DNA of 64,000 nucleotides from the NCBI RefSeq assembly GCF_019753045.1, contig NZ_JAIELN010000014.1, positions 62,001 through 126,000 of the forward strand, written 5' to 3'. Positions 10,632 through 19,237 of the stretch are shown one piece after another. This DNA is from Hyphomicrobium sp. (lineage in GTDB: Bacteria; Pseudomonadota; Alphaproteobacteria; Rhizobiales; Hyphomicrobiaceae). The position numbers were made by a program, and so were the translations under genes. Every line of letters starts with the position of its first letter. The stretch's first letter is position 1. Below the pieces are notes generated by a model. It was not told where the DNA came from, did no database searches, and saw nothing but the letters and a program-made list of their open reading frames with translations.

Positions 10632-11750
10632 ATGTCGAGTTTCCAAAGTCGTGCGTTCGACGACGAGATGATGGAGATCGCGCTCCGTATGGCCGAGCGC
10701 GGACTTGGCGCAACGGCGCCGAACCCATCCGTCGGCGCCGTCATTGCCGACGAGGCCACAGGCGAGCTGATCTCGCGCGCGAGGACGGCGGACAAAGGCC
10801 GTCCGCATGCCGAAACGACCGCGATTGCAACGGCGGGAGAAAGAGCGTGCGGCGCCACGATTTACGTCACGCTTGAGCCGTGCTCGCATTACGGCCAGAC
10901 GGGCCCGTGTGCCGATGCGATCGTAACGGCGGGACTGAAACGTGCGGTCGTCGCGATCGAAGATCCCGACCCCCGCGTCGCTGGCCGTGGTCTCGAACGG
11001 CTGAGAAACGCAGGAATTGAGGTCGTTCGGGGCGTCGGCGCTAACCGGGCGCGATGGCTGACGCGAGGCCACGTCGTTCGCATCACCGAGCGCCGGCCGC
11101 TCGTCACGCTGAAGCTCGCCGTCGACGAGAAGGGCGAGATCGCGCGCGGCTCGGGCTCCGCGCCTGTGTGGGTCACCGGTGAAAGAGCGCGCGCCCACGG
11201 CATGCTGCTGCGCAGTGAATTCGACGCGATCCTCGTCGGCAGCGCGACGGTCAGAGACGATGATCCGGAACTGACGTGCAGATTGCCGGGCCTGATAGGC
11301 CGCTCGCCCGTTCGCATCGTTCTTTCGCGCTCGCTCGATCTTTCACCGGGCGCGAAGCTGTTTCAGAGCGCAGCCAAAGTTCCGGTTTGGTTGATGACGG
11401 CTCAGGATGCCGATCCCGGAAGGAAAAGTGCGATCGCCGCCGGAGGCACGGACGTCGTCGACGTCGGCGTTGTCGGAAATACGCTGTGGCTGCCGTCGAT
11501 CATGGAAGCGCTCGTTGCGCGCGGGATAACCCGGCTGCTCGTCGAAGGCGGCCCGGCGATCTGGCGCTCCTTCGCGGCCGCCTCTCTCGTCGACGAGATC
11601 GTTCTTTACATGGCCGGCAACCCGACCGATCTCGATGCACAGAATGTACTCTTGCGCTGGCTGGGCCCGCTCGGGATGACGCCCGTCGAACGGCGGACAA
11701 TCGGCACCGATACGATGTGGCGGCTTCGTCGCCTAGCGGACAAGGCCTAG
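10632..11750 (+). CDS. ribD: Bifunctional diaminohydroxyphosphoribosylaminopyrimidine deaminase / 5-amino-6-(5-phosphoribosylamino)uracil reductase
   Basis: RibD performs the second and third steps of riboflavin synthesis. The N-terminal deaminase domain has the zinc ligands and base in H59AE61 and the cysteines of EPC84SHYGQTGPC93. The C-terminal reductase domain starts near residue 155 (VTLKLAVDEKG) and contains an EGGPAIWRSF segment near the end. Length (372) matches the fused enzyme. It opens the rib block after nrdR and is 24 bases from ribE. Confidence 0.95.
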   Translation: MSSFQSRAFDDEMMEIALRMAERGLGATAPNPSVGAVIADEATGELISRARTADKGRPHAETTAIATAGERACGATIYVTLEPCSHYGQTGPCADAIVTAGLKRAVVAIEDPDPRVAGRGLERLRNAGIEVVRGVGANRARWLTRGHVVRITERRPLVTLKLAVDEKGEIARGSGSAPVWVTGERARAHGMLLRSEFDAILVGSATVRDDDPELTCRLPGLIGRSPVRIVLSRSLDLSPGAKLFQSAAKVPVWLMTAQDADPGRKSAIAAGGTDVVDVGVVGNTLWLPSIMEALVARGITRLLVEGGPAIWRSFAAASLVDEIVLYMAGNPTDLDAQNVLLRWLGPLGMTPVERRTIGTDTMWRLRRLADKA

Positions 11751-11774
11751 CGGACATGGAAGGACGCTGATCAG

Positions 11775-12368
11775 ATGTTTACCGGATTGATTACGGATGT
11801 CGGCGAGGTGATCGCGAAATCGCCTGGCGGCTTCACTTTGAAAACGGCTTACGCGCTTAAGCCTGAAGAGACAGGGCTTTCAATCTGCTGCGACGGCGTA
11901 TGTCTCACGGCGACGGCCATAACGCCGCGTGCTGATGGCGCCGAATTTTCGGTCGACGTTTCCAACGAGACGATGGCCAAGTCGACGCTCGGCAGCTGGC
12001 AACCCGGCAAGCGCGTCAATTTGGAACGATCCCTGCGGGCTGGCGATGAGCTCGGCGGCCACATCGTGTCCGGCCACGTCGACGGCGTCGCCAAAATCAT
12101 CGCAATCACCCGCGATGGCGACAGCAAACGCTTTCTTTTGGAAGCGCCCGAGCATCTTTCCCGCTATATAGCTGCCAAGGGATCTGTTGCGTTGGATGGG
12201 ACCTCCCTGACGGTCAACGAGGTTGCGGAAGCCCGTTTCGGCGTCAATCTCATTCCGCACAGCTTGACGGTTACGACCTGGGGCGCGAAAACCCCCGGCG
12301 ATCTGGTCAATCTCGAAGTCGATGTATTCGCGCGCTACGTTGCGCGCCTGATGGAGTTTCGCCCATGA
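11775..12368 (+). CDS. ribE: Riboflavin synthase alpha chain
   Basis: It dismutates two 6,7-dimethyl-8-ribityllumazine molecules into riboflavin and the ribitylaminouracil precursor. The start MFTGLITDVG is a family signature. Two lumazine-binding repeats are visible (about 1-95 and 96-190), with the second carrying GHIVSGHVDGV and the LDGTSLTVNEV segment. Length is 197, standard. Its TGA overlaps the ribBA ATG by 4 bases, implying translational coupling. Confidence 0.95.
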   Translation: MFTGLITDVGEVIAKSPGGFTLKTAYALKPEETGLSICCDGVCLTATAITPRADGAEFSVDVSNETMAKSTLGSWQPGKRVNLERSLRAGDELGGHIVSGHVDGVAKIIAITRDGDSKRFLLEAPEHLSRYIAAKGSVALDGTSLTVNEVAEARFGVNLIPHSLTVTTWGAKTPGDLVNLEVDVFARYVARLMEFRP

Positions 12369-13519
12369 TGTCGGGCACGACAAATTTGCAGTCCGCGGGC
12401 AGCAACAGCGCGCTCTCGCCGATCGAAGAGATCGTCGAGGAAATGCAGAACGGCCGGATGGTCATTCTCGTTGATGCCGAAGATCGCGAGAACGAGGGCG
12501 ACCTCATCATCCCGGCGCAGATGGCGACACCCGACGCTATCAACTTCATGGCCAAGCACGGCCGTGGACTGATCTGCCTCGCGCTGACGCCGGCGCGTGC
12601 CCGGGAACTCAATCTCGATTTCATGGTGCGCACGAATGGCTCGCGCAACCGCACCGCCTTCACCCAATCGATCGAAGCGCGCGAAGGCATCTCGACCGGC
12701 ATCTCTGCTTTCGACCGCGCTCGCACGATCTCGACGGCTATCGATCCGACGAAGAGTGCAGCCGACATCGTCTCGCCCGGTCACGTCTTTCCGCTGATCG
12801 CGCGCGACGGCGGCGTCCTCGTACGCGCGGGCCACACCGAAGCGTCGATCGATCTTGCGAAGCTCGCCGGTCTTTCGCCAGCCGCCGTCATCTGCGAAGT
12901 GATGAACGAAGACGGCACGATGGCGCGCATGGCAGACCTTGCCCGCTTCGCCAAGCACCATGACCTTAAGATCGGCGCCATCGAGGACCTGATCGCCTAC
13001 CGGTTCAAGAACGATCGCATCGTCAAGCGCATCGCTCAAACGCCCGTCGAAACGACGACGGCCGGCAGCTTCGACCTGCACGTCTACGAGACGACGGTGG
13101 AGACCGGAGAGCATCTGGCGCTGGTCAAAGGCAACGTCTCCAAGGGCGGCCCTGTCCTGGTGCGCGTCCATGCCCTGAACGTGCTCCATGATGTGCTCGG
13201 CATTGACGGCCACACCGAGAGCGGCACGGTCATTGAGCAATCGATGCGCGCCATCGAAGCTGAAGGCCGCGGCGTCTTAGTTCTCATTCGAGACTTGCGT
13301 CCCAAATCCGTGTCTGATTGGGTGACGCGGAGAAACACACCGGGCGCGCTCGCAGACTTGAGCAAGGAACGGCGCCAAGTCGAAATCGGCGTCGGCTCGC
13401 AGATCCTTGCGGACCTTGGCGTCAAGGACATGGTGCTTCTCACGACACAACCGCAGCATGTCTACGTCGGCCTCGAAGCGTTCGGGCTGCGCGTGACCGG
13501 CACAAGAAAAATCGAGTAG
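12365..13519 (+). CDS. ribBA: 3,4-dihydroxy-2-butanone 4-phosphate synthase with a degenerate GTP cyclohydrolase II domain
   Basis: The N-terminal half (about residues 20-220) is a full RibB domain with DAEDRENEGDL, ISAFDRARTI and the RAGHTEASIDLA segment, making the four-carbon precursor of lumazine from ribulose 5-phosphate. The C-terminal half aligns in layout with RibA, but the HSECLTGD and RCDCG segments that hold the zinc cysteines are replaced (HALNVLHD, IDGHTESG), and the GRNIGL-like segment is also missing. The RibA activity is therefore probably lost, and a separate GTP cyclohydrolase must exist elsewhere. The 4-base overlap with ribE and 8-base gap to ribH show one operon. Confidence 0.9.
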   Translation: MMSGTTNLQSAGSNSALSPIEEIVEEMQNGRMVILVDAEDRENEGDLIIPAQMATPDAINFMAKHGRGLICLALTPARARELNLDFMVRTNGSRNRTAFTQSIEAREGISTGISAFDRARTISTAIDPTKSAADIVSPGHVFPLIARDGGVLVRAGHTEASIDLAKLAGLSPAAVICEVMNEDGTMARMADLARFAKHHDLKIGAIEDLIAYRFKNDRIVKRIAQTPVETTTAGSFDLHVYETTVETGEHLALVKGNVSKGGPVLVRVHALNVLHDVLGIDGHTESGTVIEQSMRAIEAEGRGVLVLIRDLRPKSVSDWVTRRNTPGALADLSKERRQVEIGVGSQILADLGVKDMVLLTTQPQHVYVGLEAFGLRVTGTRKIE

Positions 13520-13527
13520 CACGACAC

Positions 13528-14031
13528 ATGATTCAGAAAACCCCAGGAGCACCGCGGGACGAAAAGAGCGCGGCTCCAATTCGTGCGCACATTCTTTTCA
13601 TCGAAGCGCGCTACTACGAAGACATCGCCGATCTGCTCATCGAGGGCGCTATCGCCGAGTGCAAAAAGCGCGGCGCCACCTACGAGCGGATTACCGTTCC
13701 GGGTGCGCTCGAGATTCCCCAGGTGTTGGCCGCCGCGGCAGACGCGCGCCAGGCCGGACGAACCGCGTTCGACGGTGCCGTCGCTCTCGGCTGCGTCATT
13801 CGCGGAGAAACCTCGCACTATGACATCGTGTGCAACAACGCGAACCACTGGATGATGGATGTGGCCATGCGCCAGAACATTCCGGTCGGCAATGCCATTC
13901 TCACCGTCGATACGCGCGAGCAGGCAGTGGCTCGCGCTGAAGGCGGCATTACAGGTAAAGGCGGCGATGCCGCGCGCGCATGCTTGCGGCTTATCGAGGC
14001 GAAGCGCGCTTTCTGGGAAACGACGGCATGA
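13528..14031 (+). CDS. ribH: 6,7-dimethyl-8-ribityllumazine synthase
   Basis: RibH joins the ribitylaminouracil and the butanone phosphate to lumazine and typically assembles as a pentamer or icosahedral shell. Conserved pieces are RYYEDIADLLIEGA at the N-terminus, VPGALEIPQVL, GCVIRGETSHYDIVCN (with the catalytic His) and NAILTVDTREQA. From the ATG at 13528 it has 167 residues. The longer upstream frame overlaps ribBA and is not conserved. Its stop overlaps the nusB start (ATGA). Confidence 0.95.
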   Translation: MIQKTPGAPRDEKSAAPIRAHILFIEARYYEDIADLLIEGAIAECKKRGATYERITVPGALEIPQVLAAAADARQAGRTAFDGAVALGCVIRGETSHYDIVCNNANHWMMDVAMRQNIPVGNAILTVDTREQAVARAEGGITGKGGDAARACLRLIEAKRAFWETTA

Positions 14032-14525
14032 CCGCCAAAGGCAAATCCAAGCTGGAGGAAATAACGCCTCGTACCGCAGCTCGGATTGCGGGCGTGCAGG
14101 CGCTCTATCAAATGGACATGGCGGGAACGGACGTCAATGACGTCATAGCCGAGTTCATCGAGCAGCGCTTTGAAGGCGATAATCGCGACGAAGTTCTGGC
14201 GACGGCTGACCGCGTTTTCTTCGCCGACATTCTGCGTGCGGTCCTGCGCCGGCAACGCGAAATCGACCCGATGATCGACGAGCAGCTTGCGATCGGCTGG
14301 AGCCTGATACGCGTCGATTCCATATTGCGCGCCATTCTCCGGGCAGGCGTTGCCGAGCTCGTTGACAGGGCCGACGTTCCGGCCCGCGTCGCCATCAACG
14401 AATACGTCAATGTCGCGCACGTCTTCTTCGACGACGAAGAACCCCGCGTGGTGAACGGCGTGCTCGACAAGATAGCGCGCAAGGTTCGAGGCCACGAATT
14501 CGTAAGGCGAGTAACGCCATCCTGA
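14028..14525 (+). CDS. nusB: Transcription antitermination factor NusB
   Basis: NusB works with NusE (S10) on boxA RNA in rRNA antitermination. The all-helical 165-residue protein shows the RIAGVQALYQMDMAG start, RQREIDPMIDEQL, and RVDSILRAILRAGVAEL then VAINEYVNVAHVFFDDEEPRVVNGVLDKIA pattern of the family. The ATG at 14028 overlaps the ribH stop by 4 bases. The ribH-nusB-thiL order is conserved in alphaproteobacteria. Confidence 0.95.
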   Translation: MTAKGKSKLEEITPRTAARIAGVQALYQMDMAGTDVNDVIAEFIEQRFEGDNRDEVLATADRVFFADILRAVLRRQREIDPMIDEQLAIGWSLIRVDSILRAILRAGVAELVDRADVPARVAINEYVNVAHVFFDDEEPRVVNGVLDKIARKVRGHEFVRRVTPS

Positions 14526-14558
14526 GGACGTAGCGCGCGAGCGCTGGGCTTGGAAAGC

Positions 14559-15596
14559 ATGCCGCCAACGCACGCCAACGCGCCAGGATCAGAGGATCGG
14601 CCAGAAGATCGGATCGAAAGCGAAACCGATCTCGTGCAGACTTATTTGGCGCCGCTCGCGGCAGGTAGCCCGGGCGCATTCGGACTTCGCGACGACGCAG
14701 CACTGATCTCTCCCGAGCCCGGAACCGATCTCGTCGTCAGCAGCGATCCCATCATCGCGGGCGTGCATTTTTTCGTCGACGACGCGCCCGATGACGTCGC
14801 CTGGAAAGCCCTCGCGGTAAACGCCTCGGACATGGCTGCAAAGGGCGCAACACCGCTCGCCTATATTCTGACGCTCGCCCTCCCGGACGCGCCCACCCGC
14901 GCCTGGATGACGAGATTTTCCGATGGCCTCAGAAGCGCGCAGGAAAGCTTCGGCTGCCATCTCATCGGCGGCGATACGGACCGCACGCCCGGTCCGCTCT
15001 CGATCGGCATAACGATCTTCGGTGCGGTGCCGGCCGGTAGATTCGTCCCCCGCCAGGGAGCGGCAGCCGGCGACCACGTCTTCGTCACCGGAACCATTGG
15101 CGATGCGGCGCTCGGCCTTGCCGTCCGCAGAGATCCCTCGGTATTCGCCGGGGTCTTGAGCGACGACGAGCGCGCCTTCGTGCTCGGCCGCTATCTCCGG
15201 CCGCGCCCCCGGATCGCGCTCGCTGAAGCATTGCGAAATCATGCGTCCGCCGCGCTCGACGTTTCGGACGGCCTGTTGAAGGACCTTGCCCGGCTCGCCG
15301 GTCCGTCAGGAATTTCTCTCAGCCTTGGCTCCGTCCCCATGTCTCCGGCCGTCAGCGCCACGCTGGCCCATGACGCCGCGTTCGCCAGAACCATCCTGAC
15401 AGGGGGCGATGACTATGAGCTGCTTGTTGCCGTCCCTCCCGCGTCCATCGCGGATTTCAAAACCGGCGCCGAGCAAGCGGGCATCGCGATCAGCCGTCTG
15501 GGTGTGCTCGATGCCGGGCGGAAACTTGAAATTCTCGACCAGCACGGAACGCCGATCGATTGGCGGCAGTTGGGCTACGACCATTTCTCCCGCTAG
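14559..15596 (+). CDS. thiL: Thiamine-monophosphate kinase
   Basis: ThiL phosphorylates thiamine monophosphate to the active diphosphate using ATP. Visible features are the FGLRDDAALI segment, the DPIIAGVHFF metal/ATP site, NASDMAAKGA, CHLIGGDTDRTPG, ALDVSDGLLKDL and TGGDDYELL, all standard for this PurM-like fold. Length is 345 residues from the ATG at 14559, which has GGAAAG very close upstream; a TTG at 14550 in the same frame is an alternative. It ends the rib-nusB-thiL operon. Confidence 0.93.
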   Translation: MPPTHANAPGSEDRPEDRIESETDLVQTYLAPLAAGSPGAFGLRDDAALISPEPGTDLVVSSDPIIAGVHFFVDDAPDDVAWKALAVNASDMAAKGATPLAYILTLALPDAPTRAWMTRFSDGLRSAQESFGCHLIGGDTDRTPGPLSIGITIFGAVPAGRFVPRQGAAAGDHVFVTGTIGDAALGLAVRRDPSVFAGVLSDDERAFVLGRYLRPRPRIALAEALRNHASAALDVSDGLLKDLARLAGPSGISLSLGSVPMSPAVSATLAHDAAFARTILTGGDDYELLVAVPPASIADFKTGAEQAGIAISRLGVLDAGRKLEILDQHGTPIDWRQLGYDHFSR

Positions 15597-15834
15597 GCCG
15601 TAAACGCGCGGCGAAGCGGGGCCCGCCTGCAACACAGATCTGCATTTCGACCTCTGGCTGCGACGGGATTGGGTTGGTAGATCGTCACTCTTTGGCCATA
15701 TGGGTGCTGGTACTTAAGTGGCTGAAAAGGCACGTGTGCTGCCACATAGACGAGCTGCGTCGAAATTCGAAAGCGTCGCCGGAAGAAGTTTTATAACTGG
15801 TACGCATCATTTAGCGGAAAGCCGGGCAAGCGGG

Positions 15835-17196
15835 ATGAGGGATTTGATTTTGACAACGCGGTTTGGAACTTCGGTTCTGAAGACAGCCGCGCTGATGCTG
15901 GTTGTTTCGGTCTTTCAGTTTCTCCCGCAGTTCGCGACGCCGGGTCACGCGCAGATCAGCCTTTGGGATCAGATCCAGGGACCGAGCTTCGGTCGCGGCG
16001 CGAGCGATACCCCCCCGCCGCCAACGCCCGTTGCGCTTGACGACCTGAGGCCGGACGCAACCCCGTGGCGCAGCGACGTGATGCTCAATGCCGTTGCCGC
16101 GGCGATCGAGCGTTACCAGAAGATCGTCGATAGCGGCGGCTGGCCGGTCGTCCCGCAGGGGCGCATGCTGCGTGAAGGCGATGACGATCCGCGCGTTCCG
16201 ATTCTGCGGAAGCGTCTGAGGATCAGCGGCGACATGCCCGCGAAGGGCTCCTACTACGATGTTCAAACGTTCGACTCCGAACTGACCGAAGGCGTGAAGC
16301 GCTTCCAGAAGCGCAATGGCATCCGCGAGACGGGACGCATCGAGCAATCGGTCTACCCCGTGCTGAACATCACGGCCGAACAGCGCCTGGCGCAGCTCAA
16401 GCTGAACTACGAACGGCTCCGCGGCCTCATGCAAGGCGTCGAAGAGCGGTACGTGCTGGTCAACGTTCCGGCATTCCAGCTCGAAGCCGTCGACAAGTTC
16501 GAAGTGCAGCTTCGCCATCGCGTGATCGTTGGACGGCAGGGCCGCGAAACGCCCGATGTCCGCGCGACGATCAAGGCGCTCAACTTCTTCCCGTTTTGGC
16601 GCGTGCCTGACAGTGTCGCAACGCTCGACCTCATCCCGCGCCTCAGGAAGGAACCCGGCTACCTCGAGGAAGAAGGCATCCGCGTTTACAACGGCGTCAA
16701 CGGACCCGAACTCGATCGCAAGACCATTGATTGGTCGTCGCCTCAGACCGCCAGCTACAAGTTCAAGCAGGATCCGGGAGAGAAGAACGCGCTCGGCCTC
16801 CTGCGCTTGGACATGTCCAATCAATACGGCGTCTACATGCACGACACGCCGATGAAAAATCTGTTCGACCAGCGCAGCCGCGCCTTCAGCGCCGGATGCG
16901 TCCGCGTGCAGAACGTATTCGATCTTGGCGATTGGGTCGCGCATTACGAGGCCGGTTGGGATCAGCCTGGCCGCGTCCGACAGCAGCTCGATTCGGGCCA
17001 GCCCTTGGAACTTAAGCTGACGCGTCCCATTCCGGTTTACTTCACCTACATCACGGCGTGGGCCGAGCCGTCGACCGGCGCCATTGAATTCCGCCCGGAT
17101 ATCTATGGCCGCGACGGCTCTGCGATGCAGACGTCCTATCAGCGCGACGCCGATGATGCACCGCCTGCGTCCGCCGCGGCTGCCCTCGCACCCTGA
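15835..17196 (+). CDS. L,D-transpeptidase with peptidoglycan-binding domain, second copy
   Basis: From the ATG at 15835 the 453-residue protein has a signal peptide (about residues 10-40, ending HAQ), a PG_binding_1-like region with the ELTEGVKRFQKRNGI repeat (about 149-163), and a YkuD domain with His336 and SAGC355VRVQN plus Arg357. Overall layout equals the enzyme at 5437-6777, so the two are paralogues that probably share peptidoglycan crosslinking. Here Ser-Ala-Gly-Cys replaces Ser-Ser-Gly-Cys before the nucleophile. It has a His- and Pro-poor C-terminal tail rich in Ala. No regulator lies next to it. The frame extends upstream to 15718 without similarity. Confidence 0.85.
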   Translation: MRDLILTTRFGTSVLKTAALMLVVSVFQFLPQFATPGHAQISLWDQIQGPSFGRGASDTPPPPTPVALDDLRPDATPWRSDVMLNAVAAAIERYQKIVDSGGWPVVPQGRMLREGDDDPRVPILRKRLRISGDMPAKGSYYDVQTFDSELTEGVKRFQKRNGIRETGRIEQSVYPVLNITAEQRLAQLKLNYERLRGLMQGVEERYVLVNVPAFQLEAVDKFEVQLRHRVIVGRQGRETPDVRATIKALNFFPFWRVPDSVATLDLIPRLRKEPGYLEEEGIRVYNGVNGPELDRKTIDWSSPQTASYKFKQDPGEKNALGLLRLDMSNQYGVYMHDTPMKNLFDQRSRAFSAGCVRVQNVFDLGDWVAHYEAGWDQPGRVRQQLDSGQPLELKLTRPIPVYFTYITAWAEPSTGAIEFRPDIYGRDGSAMQTSYQRDADDAPPASAAAALAP

Positions 17197-17203
17197 TCGT
17201 TGC

Positions 17204-17683
17204 CTAGCGTAGTAAAGCCGATCCGGGCAGGGATCGGCTTGTGACCTCGCGCAGCACGAAGCTTGAATGCAATCGGGAGACTCCAGGGAGCCCCGACAAC
17301 TGCTCCTTATGGATCCGTTCAAAATCGGCGAGGTCTCGCGCCAGCACCGTGATGAGATAATCGTCCTGCCCGGACATCATGTAACAGGACACGATGGACG
17401 GGGCCGCGGCAGCCGCCTGTTCGAACGCCACCAGCAGTTCCTGGTTCTGACTCTCGAGGCTGATCTGCACGACGACCATCATCGTAAAGCCGAGGGCCTT
17501 GCGATTGACTTTGGCCTCATAACCCGAGATCACGCCTGACTGTTCGAGCGCGCGGATCCGGCGGCCGATAGCCGTGGGTGATAGGGGCACGCGCTCCGCC
17601 AGTTCGACTTGGCTCTGGCGGCCATCGGCGAGAAGCGCGGTCAGAATCGCCTTATCCAGCGCATCCATCGCAATTTCCGCCAT
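17204..17683 (-). CDS. Lrp/AsnC-family transcriptional regulator
   Basis: The 159-residue protein has an N-terminal winged helix (LDKAILTALLADGRQSQVELAERVPLSPTAIGRRIRALEQSGVI) and a C-terminal RAM ligand-binding domain with MSGQDDYLITVLARDLADFERI. It is divergent from ald with about 150 bases between start codons, the usual layout for an amino-acid-sensing activator of alanine dehydrogenase. It converges on the second L,D-transpeptidase, leaving only 7 bases; the hairpin at 17215-17240 lies inside its 3' coding end. Confidence 0.9.
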   Translation of the reverse strand: MAEIAMDALDKAILTALLADGRQSQVELAERVPLSPTAIGRRIRALEQSGVISGYEAKVNRKALGFTMMVVVQISLESQNQELLVAFEQAAAAAPSIVSCYMMSGQDDYLITVLARDLADFERIHKEQLSGLPGVSRLHSSFVLREVTSRSLPGSALLR

Positions 17684-17834
17684 TTTTCAGCGTCCTTCAG
17701 CCCAGTGACGATGATTTGCTGCGAAAAATCGCCTTAGGGCAAGCGGAATTGCTGGGTAACGGCACAGCTTTTGTGTCAGCCTACGCTGCAGAAGAGGACG
17801 GCGGCCTATTGAGGCGCCAACCAAGGGGATGGAT
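17684..17834. promoter_or_regulatory. Divergent lrp/ald promoter region
   Basis: This 151-base spacer must hold both promoters and the Lrp sites. It is locally AT-richer (for example GATTTGCTGCGAAAAATCG) but I could not pick an exact operator. Confidence 0.5.
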
Positions 17835-18959
17835 ATGCGGATTGGTGTGCCTACGGAAATTAAGACTGACGAATTTCGAGTGGGTCTGGTGCCCGGCTCC
17901 GTACGCGAGCTGACGGCCCGCGGTCACGAGGTCATCGTCCAGTCCGGCGCCGGAGGCGGCATTTTTGCCGACGACGCCGTTTACGAAAAGGCCGGCGCTC
18001 GCATCGCCAAGACGGCGGAAGAGGTGTTCGCTGAGGCTCAGCTGATCGTGAAGGTTAAGGAGCCCCAGCAGGCCGAGTGGAAGCGCCTCAAGTCCGATCA
18101 AATCCTGTTTACCTATTTGCACCTTGCGCCTGACGCCCCCCAGGCGATTGGCCTGATGGAGTCAGGCGTCTCGGCGATTGCCTACGAGACGGTCACGGAC
18201 CCGGCCGGTGGCTTGCCGCTTCTCGCCCCCATGAGCGAAGTAGCCGGGCGTCTTTCGATTGAGGCAGCCGCGATTGCCTTGCGCCGTCCGACGGGCGGGC
18301 GTGGCGTTCTGCTGGGTGGAGTTCCGGGCGTGAAGCCCGCGAAAGTCGTTGTGCTCGGCGGCGGGGTCGTCGGCACGCATGCGGCGCGGATGGCGGTCGG
18401 TCTTGGTGCCGAGGTTTCCATCATAGACCGGTCGCTCCCGCGTCTCCGTCAGCTGGACGAAGTCTTCAAGGGCCGCACCACGACGCTCGCGTCGACGATG
18501 GAAACGATCGAGAACGAAGTGCTCGCAGCCGATGTCGTTATCGGCGCGGTGCTGATCGCAGGCGCGAGCGCGCCGAAACTCGTCAATCGCGCGATGCTGA
18601 AGCACATGAAAAAGGGCGCAGTCCTCGTTGACGTGTCCATCGATCAGGGCGGATGCTTCGAGACATCGAAGCCGACGACCCATGCCAATCCGACATTCGA
18701 AATCGACGGCATCATTCATTACTGCGTCGCCAATATGCCGGGGGCGGTTCCCGTCACATCGGCGCAGGCCCTCAATAACGCAACGCTGCCATTCGTTATG
18801 AAGCTTGCGGAAAAAGGCCTTGCGGCGTTTGATAGGGACCCCCACTTAGCAGCTGGGTTGAACGTCAAGAATGGGCGCATTACGCATGCAGCCGTCTCGG
18901 CATCGTTAGGTTTCGACAGTGTAGAAACCAGTCGCAACTTTCGTCTTGCTGCTGAGTAA
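17835..18959 (+). CDS. ald: Alanine dehydrogenase
   Basis: Ald reversibly deaminates L-alanine to pyruvate and ammonia with NAD. The start MRIGVPTEIK is typical and sits 6 bases after AAGGGG; the in-frame ATG at 17829 overlaps that Shine-Dalgarno site and is less likely. With this start the catalytic residues fall at K75 and H96, the canonical numbers. The NAD-binding VVVLGGGVVGTHAARMA and the C-terminal MPGAVPVTSAQALNNAT segments are present. Length is 374. In a pyruvate-linked transaminase network (omega-amino acid and SpuC-like enzymes nearby) it would recycle the alanine produced. Confidence 0.96.
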   Translation: MRIGVPTEIKTDEFRVGLVPGSVRELTARGHEVIVQSGAGGGIFADDAVYEKAGARIAKTAEEVFAEAQLIVKVKEPQQAEWKRLKSDQILFTYLHLAPDAPQAIGLMESGVSAIAYETVTDPAGGLPLLAPMSEVAGRLSIEAAAIALRRPTGGRGVLLGGVPGVKPAKVVVLGGGVVGTHAARMAVGLGAEVSIIDRSLPRLRQLDEVFKGRTTTLASTMETIENEVLAADVVIGAVLIAGASAPKLVNRAMLKHMKKGAVLVDVSIDQGGCFETSKPTTHANPTFEIDGIIHYCVANMPGAVPVTSAQALNNATLPFVMKLAEKGLAAFDRDPHLAAGLNVKNGRITHAAVSASLGFDSVETSRNFRLAAE

Positions 18960-18976
18960 TTCTGAAGAACCCCCGT

Positions 18977-19000
18977 GCCGCCGGATCCCTCACCGGCGGC
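18977..19000 (+). other. First hairpin after ald
   Basis: A perfect 8-bp stem GCCGCCGG / CCGGCGGC with an 8-base loop, five bases before a second, stronger hairpin. It may act with that hairpin in termination or protect the mRNA end. Confidence 0.55.
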
Positions 19001-19004
19001 CATC

Positions 19005-19040
19005 AAACCGGTCGCTCCTCCCCCCGGAGCGGCCGGTTTT
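19005..19040 (+). terminator. Rho-independent terminator after ald
   Basis: A 14-bp stem with a single G-T wobble (AAACCGGTCGCTCC pairing with GGAGCGGCCGGTTT) ends in a T-run. It closes the ald transcript 45 bases after the stop. Confidence 0.9.
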
Positions 19041-19237
19041 CTATTCCGCCACTTGTTCTCCGAAGCGTTCTATCGGCGACGTATTGCGCCACTAGGTGCC
19101 TTCGAAATGTCGCGAACGCGCGCGATGTTTTTTGCAACGATTCATTCATGCCTGTGATCGTTTCGCGGTTTGGCGACGGATCAATTCGTTGGCCGCGTTA
19201 GGCGGGAAAGGCACATCGTTTCGGTGGGAACGCATCA

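Noticed and set aside
10600-12364. FMN riboswitch controlling the rib genes
   Set aside because: The spacers are too short and I found none of the conserved RFN segments.
17215-17240. Hairpin AAGCCGATCC / GGATCGGCTT as a terminator for the second L,D-transpeptidase
   Set aside because: The stem is perfect but lies inside the 3' coding end of the lrp gene and has almost no T-run; possible but not claimed.
15811-17322. A 503-codon open frame on the minus strand opposite the second L,D-transpeptidase
   Set aside because: It is antisense to a gene with clear catalytic motifs, has no recognisable domain, and its composition is what GC-rich codon structure produces on the opposite strand.
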